From the NCBI GenBank assembly GCA_002683195.1, contig NYSW01000075.1, positions 33,056 through 96,364 of the forward strand: 63,309 bases of DNA. Reading direction: 5' to 3'. Source of the DNA: Phycisphaerae bacterium (GTDB lineage Bacteria > Planctomycetota > Phycisphaerae > Phycisphaerales > SM1A02). Below are positions 18,020 to 25,889 of the stretch, piece by piece (position 1 is the first letter of the stretch; each line of letters begins with the position of its first letter). Position numbers and translations under genes: made by a program. The notes beneath the pieces are model-generated. The model ran no database searches and had not been told where the DNA came from. It saw only the letters and a program-made list of their open reading frames with translations.

Positions 18020-18577
18020 ATGAATCTCGGGATCTACGTGGTCGCCCTTCTGGTCTGCGTCGCCCTGGACACCAGCCTGCTGCCGGTCATCGCGATCAAG
18101 GGAGTCGCTCCGATGACCACGGCCACCCTGGTCGTCTTCGTCGCACTCTTCGCCCCCCGAAGCATGGCCCTCTGGGCGGCTTTGGCCGCCGGCCTCCTGC
18201 TGGATCTCTCTCTCCCGGCGGCCGCGGCCGGGGACCAGACCCTCTTCGTACCGGGTCCCTACGCACTGGGATTCGCCTTCGGCACCCAGCTCGTCCTCCT
18301 CCTCCGATCGATGGTCTTCCGACGTAATCCGATCGCCGTCGGCCTCCTGACCACTCCGTTCCTGGTGGCCGTGACGCTGGTCTGGATGACCATCTGGTCG
18401 GTTCGCGGCTTCGACGGCGACACCGTCGTCCCCTGGGAAGGCCGGAACGCGCTGGCGGAATTCCTCCACCGGCTCGGCTGGGCCGTCTACAGCGGTGGCT
18501 TCGGAATCGCCTTCGGCTGGCTGCTGCTTTTCAGTTGGCCGGCGTGGCGATTCGACCTCGGTTCGCTCCGACGTTGA
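18020..18577 (+). CDS. mreD: Rod shape-determining protein MreD-like
   Basis: A 185-residue hydrophobic protein with five or six membrane helices, preceded by GGAGG and starting immediately after mreC. Size, topology and position fit MreD, the inner-membrane partner of MreC; sequence conservation in this family is low, so the call rests partly on context. The usual next genes, mrdA (PBP2) and rodA, do not follow; a sugar-nucleotide enzyme and polA do. Confidence 0.82.
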   Translation: MNLGIYVVALLVCVALDTSLLPVIAIKGVAPMTTATLVVFVALFAPRSMALWAALAAGLLLDLSLPAAAAGDQTLFVPGPYALGFAFGTQLVLLLRSMVFRRNPIAVGLLTTPFLVAVTLVWMTIWSVRGFDGDTVVPWEGRNALAEFLHRLGWAVYSGGFGIAFGWLLLFSWPAWRFDLGSLRR

Positions 18578-18604
18578 GCCACCTTCGCCGGACGCTCATC
18601 CGGG

Positions 18605-18616
18605 TATCGTCGCGGC
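18605..18616 (+). promoter_or_regulatory. TATCGT box 6 nt before the sugar-nucleotidyltransferase ATG
   Basis: TATCGT (18605-18610) plus CGCGGC leads directly into the ATG at 18617. There is no Shine-Dalgarno. This suggests that the gene after mreD begins its own leaderless transcript. Confidence 0.5.
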
Positions 18617-19858
18617 ATGAACGGACTCATTCTCCTTGACGACGGACTCGGGCGATTCGGCCCCATGGTCGACCTCCGTCCGAGCTTCGCCTTGCGGAGC
18701 GGCATGCTCACCACCGCCGAACGCATCGAACTCTCCAGCGGCGCCAAATCGGTCGGCGCGATCGTTCCCGAACCCCTTGCCGCAATGACGAGCGTCAGCC
18801 GCCCGGACCTGGCGGTCAACCGCGTTCCGGACGGCGATGGTCCCTGGCTGGTGGTCAATGGTCGACTTCTGAGCCCGCCGACCGGGATCGGACTGGAACC
18901 GGGCTCGGCCGAGATCGACCCCGATGACGGGGCCATTCGCCGCGCGGTTCTTGGACGCGAAGACCTCGAGGCCCTGGTCGCCGGAGAATCCCGGACGGAG
19001 GATGCACTTCCCCAAACCGTCCGTCGGGTCGACCGCACCGAACCACCGCTCGCCGAGGCCGCCTGGGATGTCTTCACCAACGCGGGAGTCAGAATCGGTC
19101 CGGATCTGGGCCTGATTTCACAGGACGGTGAAGACCGCTGGATGAGACTTCACGGAGGCACCGTCATCGGTGACCACCCGATCCGCATCGCCCGCACCGC
19201 GACGCTCGACCCGCTCGTGGTCATCGACGCCCGGGACGGGGCGGTGGTGGTGGAGTCCGATGCCCACATCGGTGCCCACGCGGTCCTGACCGGTCCCTGT
19301 GCCATCCTGCAGGGCACCCGGGTGGCCGCCCACGCCACCATCAAGTCGGACACGATCATCGGACCCGGATGCCGCATCGGCGGCGAGGTCGGGGGAACGA
19401 TCTTCCAGGGCTTCGGAAACAAGAGCCACGAAGGCCACCTTGGCGACTCCTGGGTCGGAGAATGGGTGAACCTCGGCGCCGCGACGGTGAACAGCAATCT
19501 CCTGAACACCTACGGTGAAGTGTCCATGCGACTGGAACCCGATGGTCCGCGACTTCGATCGGGGCGGCAATTCCTCGGTTGCGTGATCGGCGATCATGTC
19601 AAAACGGCGATCGGCACCCGAATCATGACCGGGACGGTTCTGGGGACCGGGGCCATGATCGCCACCTCCACGCCACCCCCGACCACGCTCGAACGATTCG
19701 CCTGGACCACCGACGATGGTGTTCGCAGCTACCGGATCGAGAAGTTCCTCTCCACCGCCCGAAGCGTTCTCTCCCGCCGTGACCGAGAGGTCGATCCCGC
19801 CATGGAGGCTCGCCTGCGTGGCCTCCACGCGGTGACCTGCGGAGATGACGCCTCGTGA
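18617..19858 (+). CDS. Sugar nucleotidyltransferase/acyltransferase-like protein, GlmU-related
   Basis: A 413-residue protein of the family annotated as putative sugar nucleotidyl transferase (NTP_transf_4, N-terminal) fused to a left-handed beta-helix. Seen: N-terminal LILLDDGLGRFGPMVDLRPSFALRSG, a linker, then hexapeptide-repeat turns (IGAHAVLTGPCAILQGTRV, IIGPGCRIGGEVGG) and the GlmU-like NKSHEGHLGDSWVGEWVNLGA. It probably acts on a UDP-sugar, perhaps for envelope precursors, but the N-terminal G-x-G-x-R loop of true GlmU is not seen, so the nucleotidyl activity is uncertain. Its stop overlaps polA by 4 bp. Confidence 0.78.
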   Translation: MNGLILLDDGLGRFGPMVDLRPSFALRSGMLTTAERIELSSGAKSVGAIVPEPLAAMTSVSRPDLAVNRVPDGDGPWLVVNGRLLSPPTGIGLEPGSAEIDPDDGAIRRAVLGREDLEALVAGESRTEDALPQTVRRVDRTEPPLAEAAWDVFTNAGVRIGPDLGLISQDGEDRWMRLHGGTVIGDHPIRIARTATLDPLVVIDARDGAVVVESDAHIGAHAVLTGPCAILQGTRVAAHATIKSDTIIGPGCRIGGEVGGTIFQGFGNKSHEGHLGDSWVGEWVNLGAATVNSNLLNTYGEVSMRLEPDGPRLRSGRQFLGCVIGDHVKTAIGTRIMTGTVLGTGAMIATSTPPPTTLERFAWTTDDGVRSYRIEKFLSTARSVLSRRDREVDPAMEARLRGLHAVTCGDDAS

Positions 19859-22707
19859 GTGGAAGAGACCTCTGGCTGATCGACGGCTACGCCCAGTTCT
19901 TTCGGGCCTTTCATGCGATCCGGACGGACATGCGGAGTCCGGTGACCAGCGAACCCACGAACATGACCTACGGGTTCGTGGACATGATCCTGAAACTGCA
20001 GCGAAACCACCGCCCCGGCCATCTGGCGGTGGTGCTCGACGTCTCCGGTGACCGGGGGACGTTCCGCAATCAGATCTTTCCGGAGTACAAGGCGAACCGA
20101 GACGCGCCACCTTCCGAACTGAAGCCGCAGGTCGAACGCTGCCTGGTCCTTCTTCGGCAGCTGGGAGTTCCGATCTACGGATCCGAAGGCTTCGAGGCGG
20201 ATGACGTGATCGCGACCATCGTCCGAAAGATGCGGCGTGAAGAACAGGATCTCGAGATCCGCATCATGTCCAAGGACAAGGACCTCCAGCAGTTGCTGGA
20301 CGAACGCGTCCGCATGGTCGACGTGCACAAGGACACCTCGACCGGCCCCGCGGATCTCCTCGACGACAAGGGCATCACCCCGGAACAGGTCGTGGACATG
20401 CTCGCCCTCATGGGCGACACCGTCGACAACGTTCCCGGCGTCCCGGGCATCGGGCCGAAGACCGCCGCGTCGCTCGTGGCCGAGTACGGAACCATCGAGG
20501 GGATCTACGCGAAGATCGACTCCGAAGTCGAACTCGCCGCCTCCAAGCGAACGATCAAGGGAAAGCGACTCGAAAACCTGGTCGCAAGCCGCGAGGGCGT
20601 GGCGCTCTCCCGCACCCTGGTCACCCTCCGGGACGACTGCCCGGTCGAATTCGATCTGGAAGGAAGCCGAGTGAACCTCGCCGCGGCCGACGATGCGGCC
20701 CTCGACGAAAGCCTCCGAATCCTTGGATTCAATCGCCTGCGTGATGCGTACCGCGAACTCCTCGGCGGTGGCGCGTCAGCCGCGGTGGCGACGGAAGACG
20801 CCACGGATGACGGGGCGGGAACACTCTTCGGGGGGCATGACGCCTTCGATCCGGATCCCATCGTTCCCGCAGATGGTGAATACGAAGTCGTTCGAGATCT
20901 TCCGGCCCTGGAGGCCGTGATCAATCGGGCCCGGTCGGCCGGCCACATCGCGATCGATACGGAAACCGACTCGCTCGGCCCGCGTTCCGCGAAGCTCGCC
21001 GGGATCTCCATCTCCAGCGAGGAGGGGACCGGGGCCTACATCCCGCTCCGCTCGCCGGAACCCGGGACCCATCTGGATCTCGACACCGCCCGGCCGCTCT
21101 TGGGGGATCTTCTCGCGGACGCGTCGGTCGGAAAGGTCGGTCACAACCTCAAATTCGATCTGGTCGTGCTCCGCGCTCACGGCCTGCCCGTCTCCGGAGT
21201 GGCTGGCGACTCCATGGTGGCGTCGTACGTGGAGGATGCCACTCGAGCGTCGCACAAACTCGACGCCCTGTCGGAGACCATCCTCGACCGTCGATGCGTT
21301 CCACTGACCGCAGTCATCGGGAAGGGACGGGATCAGAAGTCATTCAGCCAGATCTCGCTCGACATCTCGGCCCCGTACGCCGCCGAGGACGCGGACGTGT
21401 CGCTGCGACTCGAGAATCGGATACGCGCCACGATCGAAACCGAGGGCATGAACGAGCTCTACCGGGAGACTGAACTTCCGATGGTCCGGGTTCTGGCCGA
21501 TCTGGAGTTCGAAGGAATCCAGGTGGATGCCGACGAGCTGGACCGGCAACGGGAGGGACTCTCCCTCCGCATCGACGAGCTCCGACGGGCAATCGTCGAC
21601 GCCGCACCGCATGCGTTCAATCCCGACTCGCCGAAGCAACTCGCCGCCGCGCTGTTCAACTCACCGGAGGACGAACCGCCCGGCCTTGGCCTCAAGCCGC
21701 TCAAGAAGGGGAAGACCGGGCCGAGCACCAATGCGGAGGTCATGGAAACGCTCGCCGAAGACCCCTCGATCCAGACGCCCATTCCAACCCTGATCATCGA
21801 GTATCGCCAGCTCACCAAACTGGTCGGCACCTACCTCGTCGCCCTCAAGGACGCAATCGACGACACCACCGGTCGAATTCACGCCTCCTTCAACCAGACC
21901 GTCACCGCCACCGGCCGCTTGAGCTCCAGCGATCCGAATCTGCAGAATATTCCGATCCGCACCGAGGTCGGCCGAGAGATCAGGCGGGCATTCGTCGCGC
22001 CGGAAGGGCGTCTCCTGCTCGCCGCCGACTACTCGCAGGTCGAACTCCGAATGCTCGCCCACCTGTCCGGTGACGAGGCACTCCGTGGCGCATTCGCACG
22101 CGGCGAGGATATTCATGCCACGGTGGCCGCCGAAGTCCTGGGGGTCGAACTTGAAGAGGTCGATCAGGAGATGCGATCCACCGCGAAAATGATCAACTTC
22201 GGCATCGTCTACGGCATCACCGGCTTCGGCCTCGCGCGAAGGCTCGGCGGCGACATCGATGTGCCGACCGCGGATCGCATCATCAAGGATTACAAAGCCC
22301 GATTTCCGAAGATCAGCGATTTTCTCGATGCCTGCATTTCGCAAGCTCAGGAAAAAGGTTGGGTGGAGACGATTCTCGGCCGTCGGCGACGCATCCCGCA
22401 GATCGCCGCGCGAAACCCGATGGAACGACAACTCGGCGAACGCATGGCGATCAACACCGTGGTCCAGGGCAGTGCCGCGGACCTGATCAAGCGAGCGATG
22501 ATCGATCTTCATGAGCGGATTCCAGCCGCTCATCCGACCGCCCGAATGATCCTCCAGATCCACGATGAACTTGTCTTCGAAGTCGATGCGGACGAGCCGG
22601 AGGAGGTCGCGGCGATGGTTCGTTCCGGGATGGAGAAGGCCATGTCCCTGGAAGTACCACTCGTGGCGGAACCCTCATGGGGCCGGACATGGGCGGAGAC
22701 CAAGTAG
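19855..22707 (+). CDS. polA: DNA polymerase I
   Basis: A 950-residue repair and lagging-strand polymerase with all three domains. Seen: the 5'-nuclease (LIDGYAQFFRAFHA; GSEGFEADDVIAT; MGDTVDNVPGVPGIG), a proofreading 3'-5' exonuclease with the acidic residues intact (HIAIDTETDS, VGHNLKFD, YAAEDADVS), and family A polymerase motifs AADYSQVELR (A), RSTAKMINFGIVYG (B) and QIHDELVFEV (C). The GTG start overlaps the preceding gene by 4 bp. Proofreading is often lost in bacterial PolA, so its retention is worth noting. Confidence 0.97.
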   Translation: MSGRDLWLIDGYAQFFRAFHAIRTDMRSPVTSEPTNMTYGFVDMILKLQRNHRPGHLAVVLDVSGDRGTFRNQIFPEYKANRDAPPSELKPQVERCLVLLRQLGVPIYGSEGFEADDVIATIVRKMRREEQDLEIRIMSKDKDLQQLLDERVRMVDVHKDTSTGPADLLDDKGITPEQVVDMLALMGDTVDNVPGVPGIGPKTAASLVAEYGTIEGIYAKIDSEVELAASKRTIKGKRLENLVASREGVALSRTLVTLRDDCPVEFDLEGSRVNLAAADDAALDESLRILGFNRLRDAYRELLGGGASAAVATEDATDDGAGTLFGGHDAFDPDPIVPADGEYEVVRDLPALEAVINRARSAGHIAIDTETDSLGPRSAKLAGISISSEEGTGAYIPLRSPEPGTHLDLDTARPLLGDLLADASVGKVGHNLKFDLVVLRAHGLPVSGVAGDSMVASYVEDATRASHKLDALSETILDRRCVPLTAVIGKGRDQKSFSQISLDISAPYAAEDADVSLRLENRIRATIETEGMNELYRETELPMVRVLADLEFEGIQVDADELDRQREGLSLRIDELRRAIVDAAPHAFNPDSPKQLAAALFNSPEDEPPGLGLKPLKKGKTGPSTNAEVMETLAEDPSIQTPIPTLIIEYRQLTKLVGTYLVALKDAIDDTTGRIHASFNQTVTATGRLSSSDPNLQNIPIRTEVGREIRRAFVAPEGRLLLAADYSQVELRMLAHLSGDEALRGAFARGEDIHATVAAEVLGVELEEVDQEMRSTAKMINFGIVYGITGFGLARRLGGDIDVPTADRIIKDYKARFPKISDFLDACISQAQEKGWVETILGRRRRIPQIAARNPMERQLGERMAINTVVQGSAADLIKRAMIDLHERIPAAHPTARMILQIHDELVFEVDADEPEEVAAMVRSGMEKAMSLEVPLVAEPSWGRTWAETK

Positions 22708-22734
22708 AACCGCAAAGAGAGCTTGCCAACGGAC

Positions 22735-22762
22735 TTGACGGGGCCGCGAAGGACGCTACGCT
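22735..22762 (+). promoter_or_regulatory. Promoter for tRNA-Asp
   Basis: TTGACG (22735-22740), a 16-bp spacer and TACGCT (22757-22762) lie 38 bp before the tRNA. The same spacer length and a TACACT box occur ahead of tRNA-Lys, supporting both calls. Confidence 0.6.
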
Positions 22763-22800
22763 GTCACATCTCGGTACCACTTGGAACCGAGCCACAATCA

Positions 22801-22874
22801 GGGGCGGTAGCTCAATTGGTTAGAGTACCGGCCTGTCACGCCGGTGGTTGCGGGTTCGAGTCCCGTCCGCCTCG
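22801..22874 (+). tRNA. tRNA-Asp (GTC)
   Basis: A 74-nt cloverleaf: 7-bp acceptor GGGGCGG/CCGCCTC (one G-U), D-arm GCTC...GAGT, anticodon loop CTGTCAC with anticodon GTC, T-arm GCGGG-TTCGAGT-CCCGT, discriminator G73 as expected for tRNA-Asp. CCA is not encoded. A terminator hairpin follows after 6 nt. Confidence 0.97.
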
Positions 22875-22880
22875 CTCCCG

Positions 22881-22916
22881 ACAACCCGCGTCTTGGACGC
22901 GGGTTGTGTGGTTTTG
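22881..22916 (+). terminator. Terminator after tRNA-Asp
   Basis: A perfect 12-bp stem ACAACCCGCGTC/GACGCGGGTTGT (22881-22892, 22896-22907) with a 3-nt loop, followed by GTGGTTTTG. Confidence 0.85.
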
Positions 22917-22932
22917 GGAAGGCGATCGAGGC

Positions 22933-22998
22933 GGCCCAGACGATTCAGTCGGCCCAGTCGATCCAAGCGGCCCAGTCAGCCCAGCCAGCCCAGCCAGC
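22933..22998. repeat. 18-bp tandem repeat tract (GGCCCAGTC-based)
   Basis: Three 18-bp units beginning GGCCCAG at 22933, 22951 and 22969, then a 12-bp partial copy. Each unit divides into two diverged 9-mers like GGCCCAGTC and AGCCCAGCC. It lies between the tRNA-Asp terminator and a minus-strand redoxin gene, with no credible coding sequence. The whole gene-free stretch 22917-23268 holds this tract, two further 12-bp-period tracts and a hairpin. Confidence 0.75.
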
Positions 22999-23040
22999 GC
23001 GGGGTTCGGACCCTTGGGGTCAACTCATCCCGTCACGACC

Positions 23041-23066
23041 GCTACGGGCCCGCACGGCCCCGTAGC
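23041..23066. other. Hairpin between repeat tracts
   Basis: GCTACGGG (23041-23048) pairs with CCCGTAGC (23059-23066), and inner CC/GG bases can extend the stem. No T-run follows on either strand, so a terminator is doubtful. The right arm abuts the first 12-bp repeat unit. Confidence 0.45.
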
Positions 23067-23114
23067 GGAGCCAGTACCGAAGCCAGTATCGAAGCCAGTA
23101 CCGAAGCCAATCGG
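23067..23114. repeat. 12-bp tandem repeat, unit GAAGCCAGTACC, four copies
   Basis: Four contiguous 12-mers at 23067, 23079, 23091 and 23103; the middle two differ by one base and the outer two by one to four. It sits directly after a hairpin. A plus-strand frame reads PVPKPVSKPVPKP through it, but that frame runs back through tRNA-Asp and is not considered a gene. Confidence 0.8.
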
Positions 23115-23155
23115 GCCGGGTGACGGAACTGTCTGCCAGGCCTGTGACCGTCCAT

Positions 23156-23191
23156 CTGAAGGGCCACCTGAAGGGCCATGGAAGGGCCCGG
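23156..23191. repeat. 12-bp tandem repeat, unit CTGAAGGGCCAC, three copies
   Basis: CTGAAGGGCCAC (23156), CTGAAGGGCCAT (23168) and the diverged GGAAGGGCCCGG (23180). Same period as the neighbouring tract but a different unit sequence. Confidence 0.7.
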
Positions 23192-23268
23192 CGATGGCAC
23201 GGCGACAGCATCCTGCCACGGGCAAACGGCCAGGAGAGCGGAACCGGGGGGGGAGATGACCGGACGGG

Positions 23269-23826
23269 TCAGGAGGGCACACGCCACTTGACGTTGCAGC
23301 CCATGCTGGGATGCTGCTCGGCCGGAACCGGACGTCCCTCGAGAACCGCTTCAATGGCACATTCGAGATCCGCGCCATGGGCTTCGCCCTCACCCGGCCG
23401 GGTCTCGTCGAACTGGCCTCGATACACGAGGTTTCGGTCCTGATCGTAGAGGAAGAAGTCCGGTGTACAGGCGGCGTCGAACGCCTTCGCCACACTCTGG
23501 TCCTCGTCGATCAGGTAGGGAAAGCCGTATCCCCGGGCCACAGCCTCTTCCGCCATGAGGGCGGGGGCGTCTTCCGGATGGGCCTCGAAGTCGTTCGAGT
23601 TGATGGCGAAGGTCGCCAGCCCTTGTTCTCCGAATTCACCGAGCAGAACCCCCATGCGGTCGGCAATGTGCTTCACGAAGGGGCAATGGTTGCAGATGAA
23701 CATGACCAGGACCGCGGGGGCCTCGCCGGCATCGGAAAGTCCATGCATCCGGCCCGAAGGATCCGGAAGATTGAAATCGGGGCAGGAAGTTCCGAGCTGG
23801 ACCATCGTGGAAGGAATACGGGGCAT
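23269..23826 (-). CDS. AhpC/TSA-type redoxin (thioredoxin-like) with CNHC motif
   Basis: A 185-residue cytoplasmic thioredoxin-fold protein. Seen: N-terminal LGTSCPDFNLPDPSG, the redox site MFICNHCPFVKH (a C-N-H-C dithiol), FAINSNDFEAHPED, and the cis-Pro region CTPDFFLYD. This subfamily (NHCPFVKH) is widespread in marine bacteria and thought to be a thiol-dependent reductase; its substrate is unknown. No signal peptide. The ATG at 23826 is the first good candidate before the domain; the open frame upstream has no similarity. Isolated beside the repeat region. Confidence 0.85.
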   Translation of the reverse strand: MPRIPSTMVQLGTSCPDFNLPDPSGRMHGLSDAGEAPAVLVMFICNHCPFVKHIADRMGVLLGEFGEQGLATFAINSNDFEAHPEDAPALMAEEAVARGYGFPYLIDEDQSVAKAFDAACTPDFFLYDQDRNLVYRGQFDETRPGEGEAHGADLECAIEAVLEGRPVPAEQHPSMGCNVKWRVPS

Positions 23827-23957
23827 TCGAGGAGCCTTGAGATGAGGGGAACGAATTGAGATCTTCGGGACGGGCTGAGCGCCGGGGAGTGTCATCGACC
23901 AGTCCCGGGGACTTTCGCCATCTGATGACGCTGTTTGTACGAGGTAAAAAGCTTCGA

Positions 23958-24200
23958 TCAGCGAAATTGAACCAATATGAACAAGAGGATCAGGCCAACC
24001 ACCAGAGCGGCCACCGTCCGCTTGGAAACGCTTCGCCCGGCGGGATCGGAACGCTCTCTCCGAATCCGATTTTCGACCACGGCACCGCAATGGGGACACT
24101 GCCATGCTTCGTCCCAGATTTCTTCGCCACAGTCCGGGCAAAATCCCGTTTCATCTGCGAATCGAGCGAGATCGTCATCACTGGGTTCTTCGTCTGGCAT
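23958..24200 (-). CDS. Zinc-ribbon protein with a C-terminal membrane helix (80 residues)
   Basis: A small protein: acidic N-terminus (MPDEEPSDDDL), a zinc ribbon CPDCGEEIWDEAWQCPHCG (four Cys in two CxxC pairs), a basic linker (ENRIRRERS) and a terminal membrane helix (TVAALVVGLILLFILV). The ribbon would face the cytoplasm. It lies 106 bp downstream of the ECF sigma gene on the same strand. A role as membrane tether or sensor for the sigma factor is inference; no known anti-sigma fold is seen. Confidence 0.72.
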   Translation of the reverse strand: MPDEEPSDDDLARFADETGFCPDCGEEIWDEAWQCPHCGAVVENRIRRERSDPAGRSVSKRTVAALVVGLILLFILVQFR

Positions 24201-24306
24201 GAACAGATGGTTCCGTTGGGTTGACGACGATACTCCCTCAACGACCACAGTCGCCCCGGATCGGAGCGACTGCGGATGGGAAATCGAGAAAAGTGGGGGG
24301 GGGAGA

Positions 24307-24888
24307 TCAACCGGTCCTGCCGGGAACCTCGGCAAGAAAAGCACTGCCGAGGACCTTTTCAGCCGAAAGTTGCTTTCGGAGTTTTTCCAGCCCACGGTGC
24401 TTCCAGTTGTTGATGGTGGTGACCGAGACCCCGAGACTCTTCGCCGCCTCGGCGTAACTTCGACCTTCACAGACGATCAATCGAACGGCGTCCCGCTCGT
24501 CCGTCCCGAGCCTCGAGAACGCTCGATCAAGGGAATCGATCCCCGCGACCGTTTCGGAATCGGGGCGGTCGTAAAGCAGCGCATCCCCACGGGCCCGGTA
24601 CTGATTTCGAGGAACGACCTCTTCGTCGAGGATCTCCCGCAGACGAGAGGCCCGGGTGTGACGGCGGCGGAGGATGTTGTGGACGATCTTGAGCAGGTAA
24701 CTGATCGAGATCTCGAGTTCTTCGAGCCGGGGGTGCTGCAGCAATCTCACAAACGCTTCCTGAGTGGCATCCTCGGCCACCGCCGTGTCGGCCGACTTGC
24801 GAGCGAAGGCGTAGACCCGCTCGTAGTACCGGTCGAACAGATCAAGAACGATGTCAGATCGCTTTTCATTAATTGTCTTTTCCACCAT
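24307..24888 (-). CDS. ECF-type RNA polymerase sigma factor
   Basis: A 193-residue sigma-70-family protein with only regions 2 and 4. Seen: region 2 (LFDRYYERVYAFARKSA... AEDATQEAFVRLL, then the -10-binding helix SISYLLKIVHNILRRRH) and region 4 with the helix-turn-helix SYAEAAKSLGVSVTTINNW followed by KHRGLEKLRKQL. It would direct polymerase to a stress or envelope regulon. No classical anti-sigma gene is adjacent; a zinc-ribbon membrane protein follows. It is divergent from the NarL-type regulator gene. Confidence 0.88.
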   Translation of the reverse strand: MVEKTINEKRSDIVLDLFDRYYERVYAFARKSADTAVAEDATQEAFVRLLQHPRLEELEISISYLLKIVHNILRRRHTRASRLREILDEEVVPRNQYRARGDALLYDRPDSETVAGIDSLDRAFSRLGTDERDAVRLIVCEGRSYAEAAKSLGVSVTTINNWKHRGLEKLRKQLSAEKVLGSAFLAEVPGRTG

Positions 24889-25230
24889 GATTGATACTGC
24901 CTTCCTTCGTGCCGGCGTACTTCACCCGGCTTTGTCTCGATGCATCCATCTCACCTGGACGCGTCGACACCTGAACAACGATTCGTCTGATTACGTTTGC
25001 CTCACCAGACGAGACTCTTTCGACGAGGGGTATAAAAGCAGGTCTCAGGTGCTGGTCACAGGCGGCAAATGCCCCATTCGGGGAATCCGCCATCGGAATC
25101 GGGCATCTACCCCAGTGCCGTCCCCGGCGGGGTAATCACCTACTTTCCAAGCTGACATCGCTCGCCAAGCACCCGGGAGCGGGGGTTTGCTACCATTCTC
25201 GTTCCGTTACTCGACGAGATATTCAGCAAG
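24889..25230. promoter_or_regulatory. 342-bp divergent intergenic region between sigma factor and response regulator
   Basis: No gene or RNA was recognised. It should contain promoters for both divergent genes. Visible elements are GGTATAAAAG near 25030, the inverted motif CCCCATTCGGGG near 25073, and TTGCTA...TTACTC close to the regulator start; none is strong enough to assign. Confidence 0.35.
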
Positions 25231-25872
25231 ATGACCACCGCACACACCGTAGTAATTGCCGACGATCATCCGTTGATCAGGTCGTCCGTGGTGTCGCTGA
25301 TCGAATCAGCGACCGATCTCACCGTGGTTGGTGAAGTGGGAACCGCGGACGAAGCTCTTCGGCTCACCGCGACCCAGCACCCCGACGTGGTGGTTCTAGA
25401 CATCAACATGCCGGGGATCGATGCCTTTCAGGCCGCGGGAGAGATTCGCCAGATCCACCGCGGCTCGAAGGTGATCTTTCTCACGACCAACGACACCGAC
25501 GCGGCGATCGAACAGGCTAAATCCGTCGGAGTCATCGCTTTTGTCCACAAGGGCGATGATCCGAGTGAAGTGATTCACGCGATTCGCGAGGCCATTGCCG
25601 GCCGAAGTCACTATTCACCGACGATCAGCGATCGCCTTTCAAACAGTTCCCGCAGTACCGGAGAATCGAAGCTCTCCACCTTGTCGGCGAGGGAGCTTGA
25701 AACGCTTCGCTACGTGGCCAAGGGACTGGCGAAGAAGGAGATCGCCCCGCTGATGCACATCAGTGTGAAGACGGTCGACAAGCACGTCACCCAGTTGATG
25801 ACCAAGCTCGACATCCACGATCGCGTCGGCCTCGCCCGCTTCGCGATTCGCGAAGGCATCATCGAAGCCTGA
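25231..25872 (+). CDS. NarL/FixJ-family response regulator
   Basis: A 213-residue two-component regulator. Seen: a receiver domain with acidic pair D11-D12, phospho-acceptor D57 in VVVLDINMPG and K107 in FVHKGDD; then, after a linker, a LuxR-type helix-turn-helix (LSARELETLRYVAKGLAKKEIAPLMHIS, VKTVDKHVTQLMTKLDI). It probably binds DNA when phosphorylated. The likely partner is the hybrid kinase encoded tail-to-tail 17 bp away, though that kinase has its own receiver. No orthodox ribosome site is seen before the ATG. Confidence 0.93.
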   Translation: MTTAHTVVIADDHPLIRSSVVSLIESATDLTVVGEVGTADEALRLTATQHPDVVVLDINMPGIDAFQAAGEIRQIHRGSKVIFLTTNDTDAAIEQAKSVGVIAFVHKGDDPSEVIHAIREAIAGRSHYSPTISDRLSNSSRSTGESKLSTLSARELETLRYVAKGLAKKEIAPLMHISVKTVDKHVTQLMTKLDIHDRVGLARFAIREGIIEA

Positions 25873-25889
25873 GTTCAGGTTTCAGCCGC

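Noticed and set aside
22933..23191. Possible CRISPR array
   Set aside because: Units are 12-18 bp, contiguous and without spacers, and no cas genes are present.
22723..23259. A plus-strand frame with PVPKP-type repeats, resembling a proline-rich linker protein
   Set aside because: It runs straight through tRNA-Asp and its terminator and has no start or ribosome site after the tRNA. Treated as tandem-repeat DNA.
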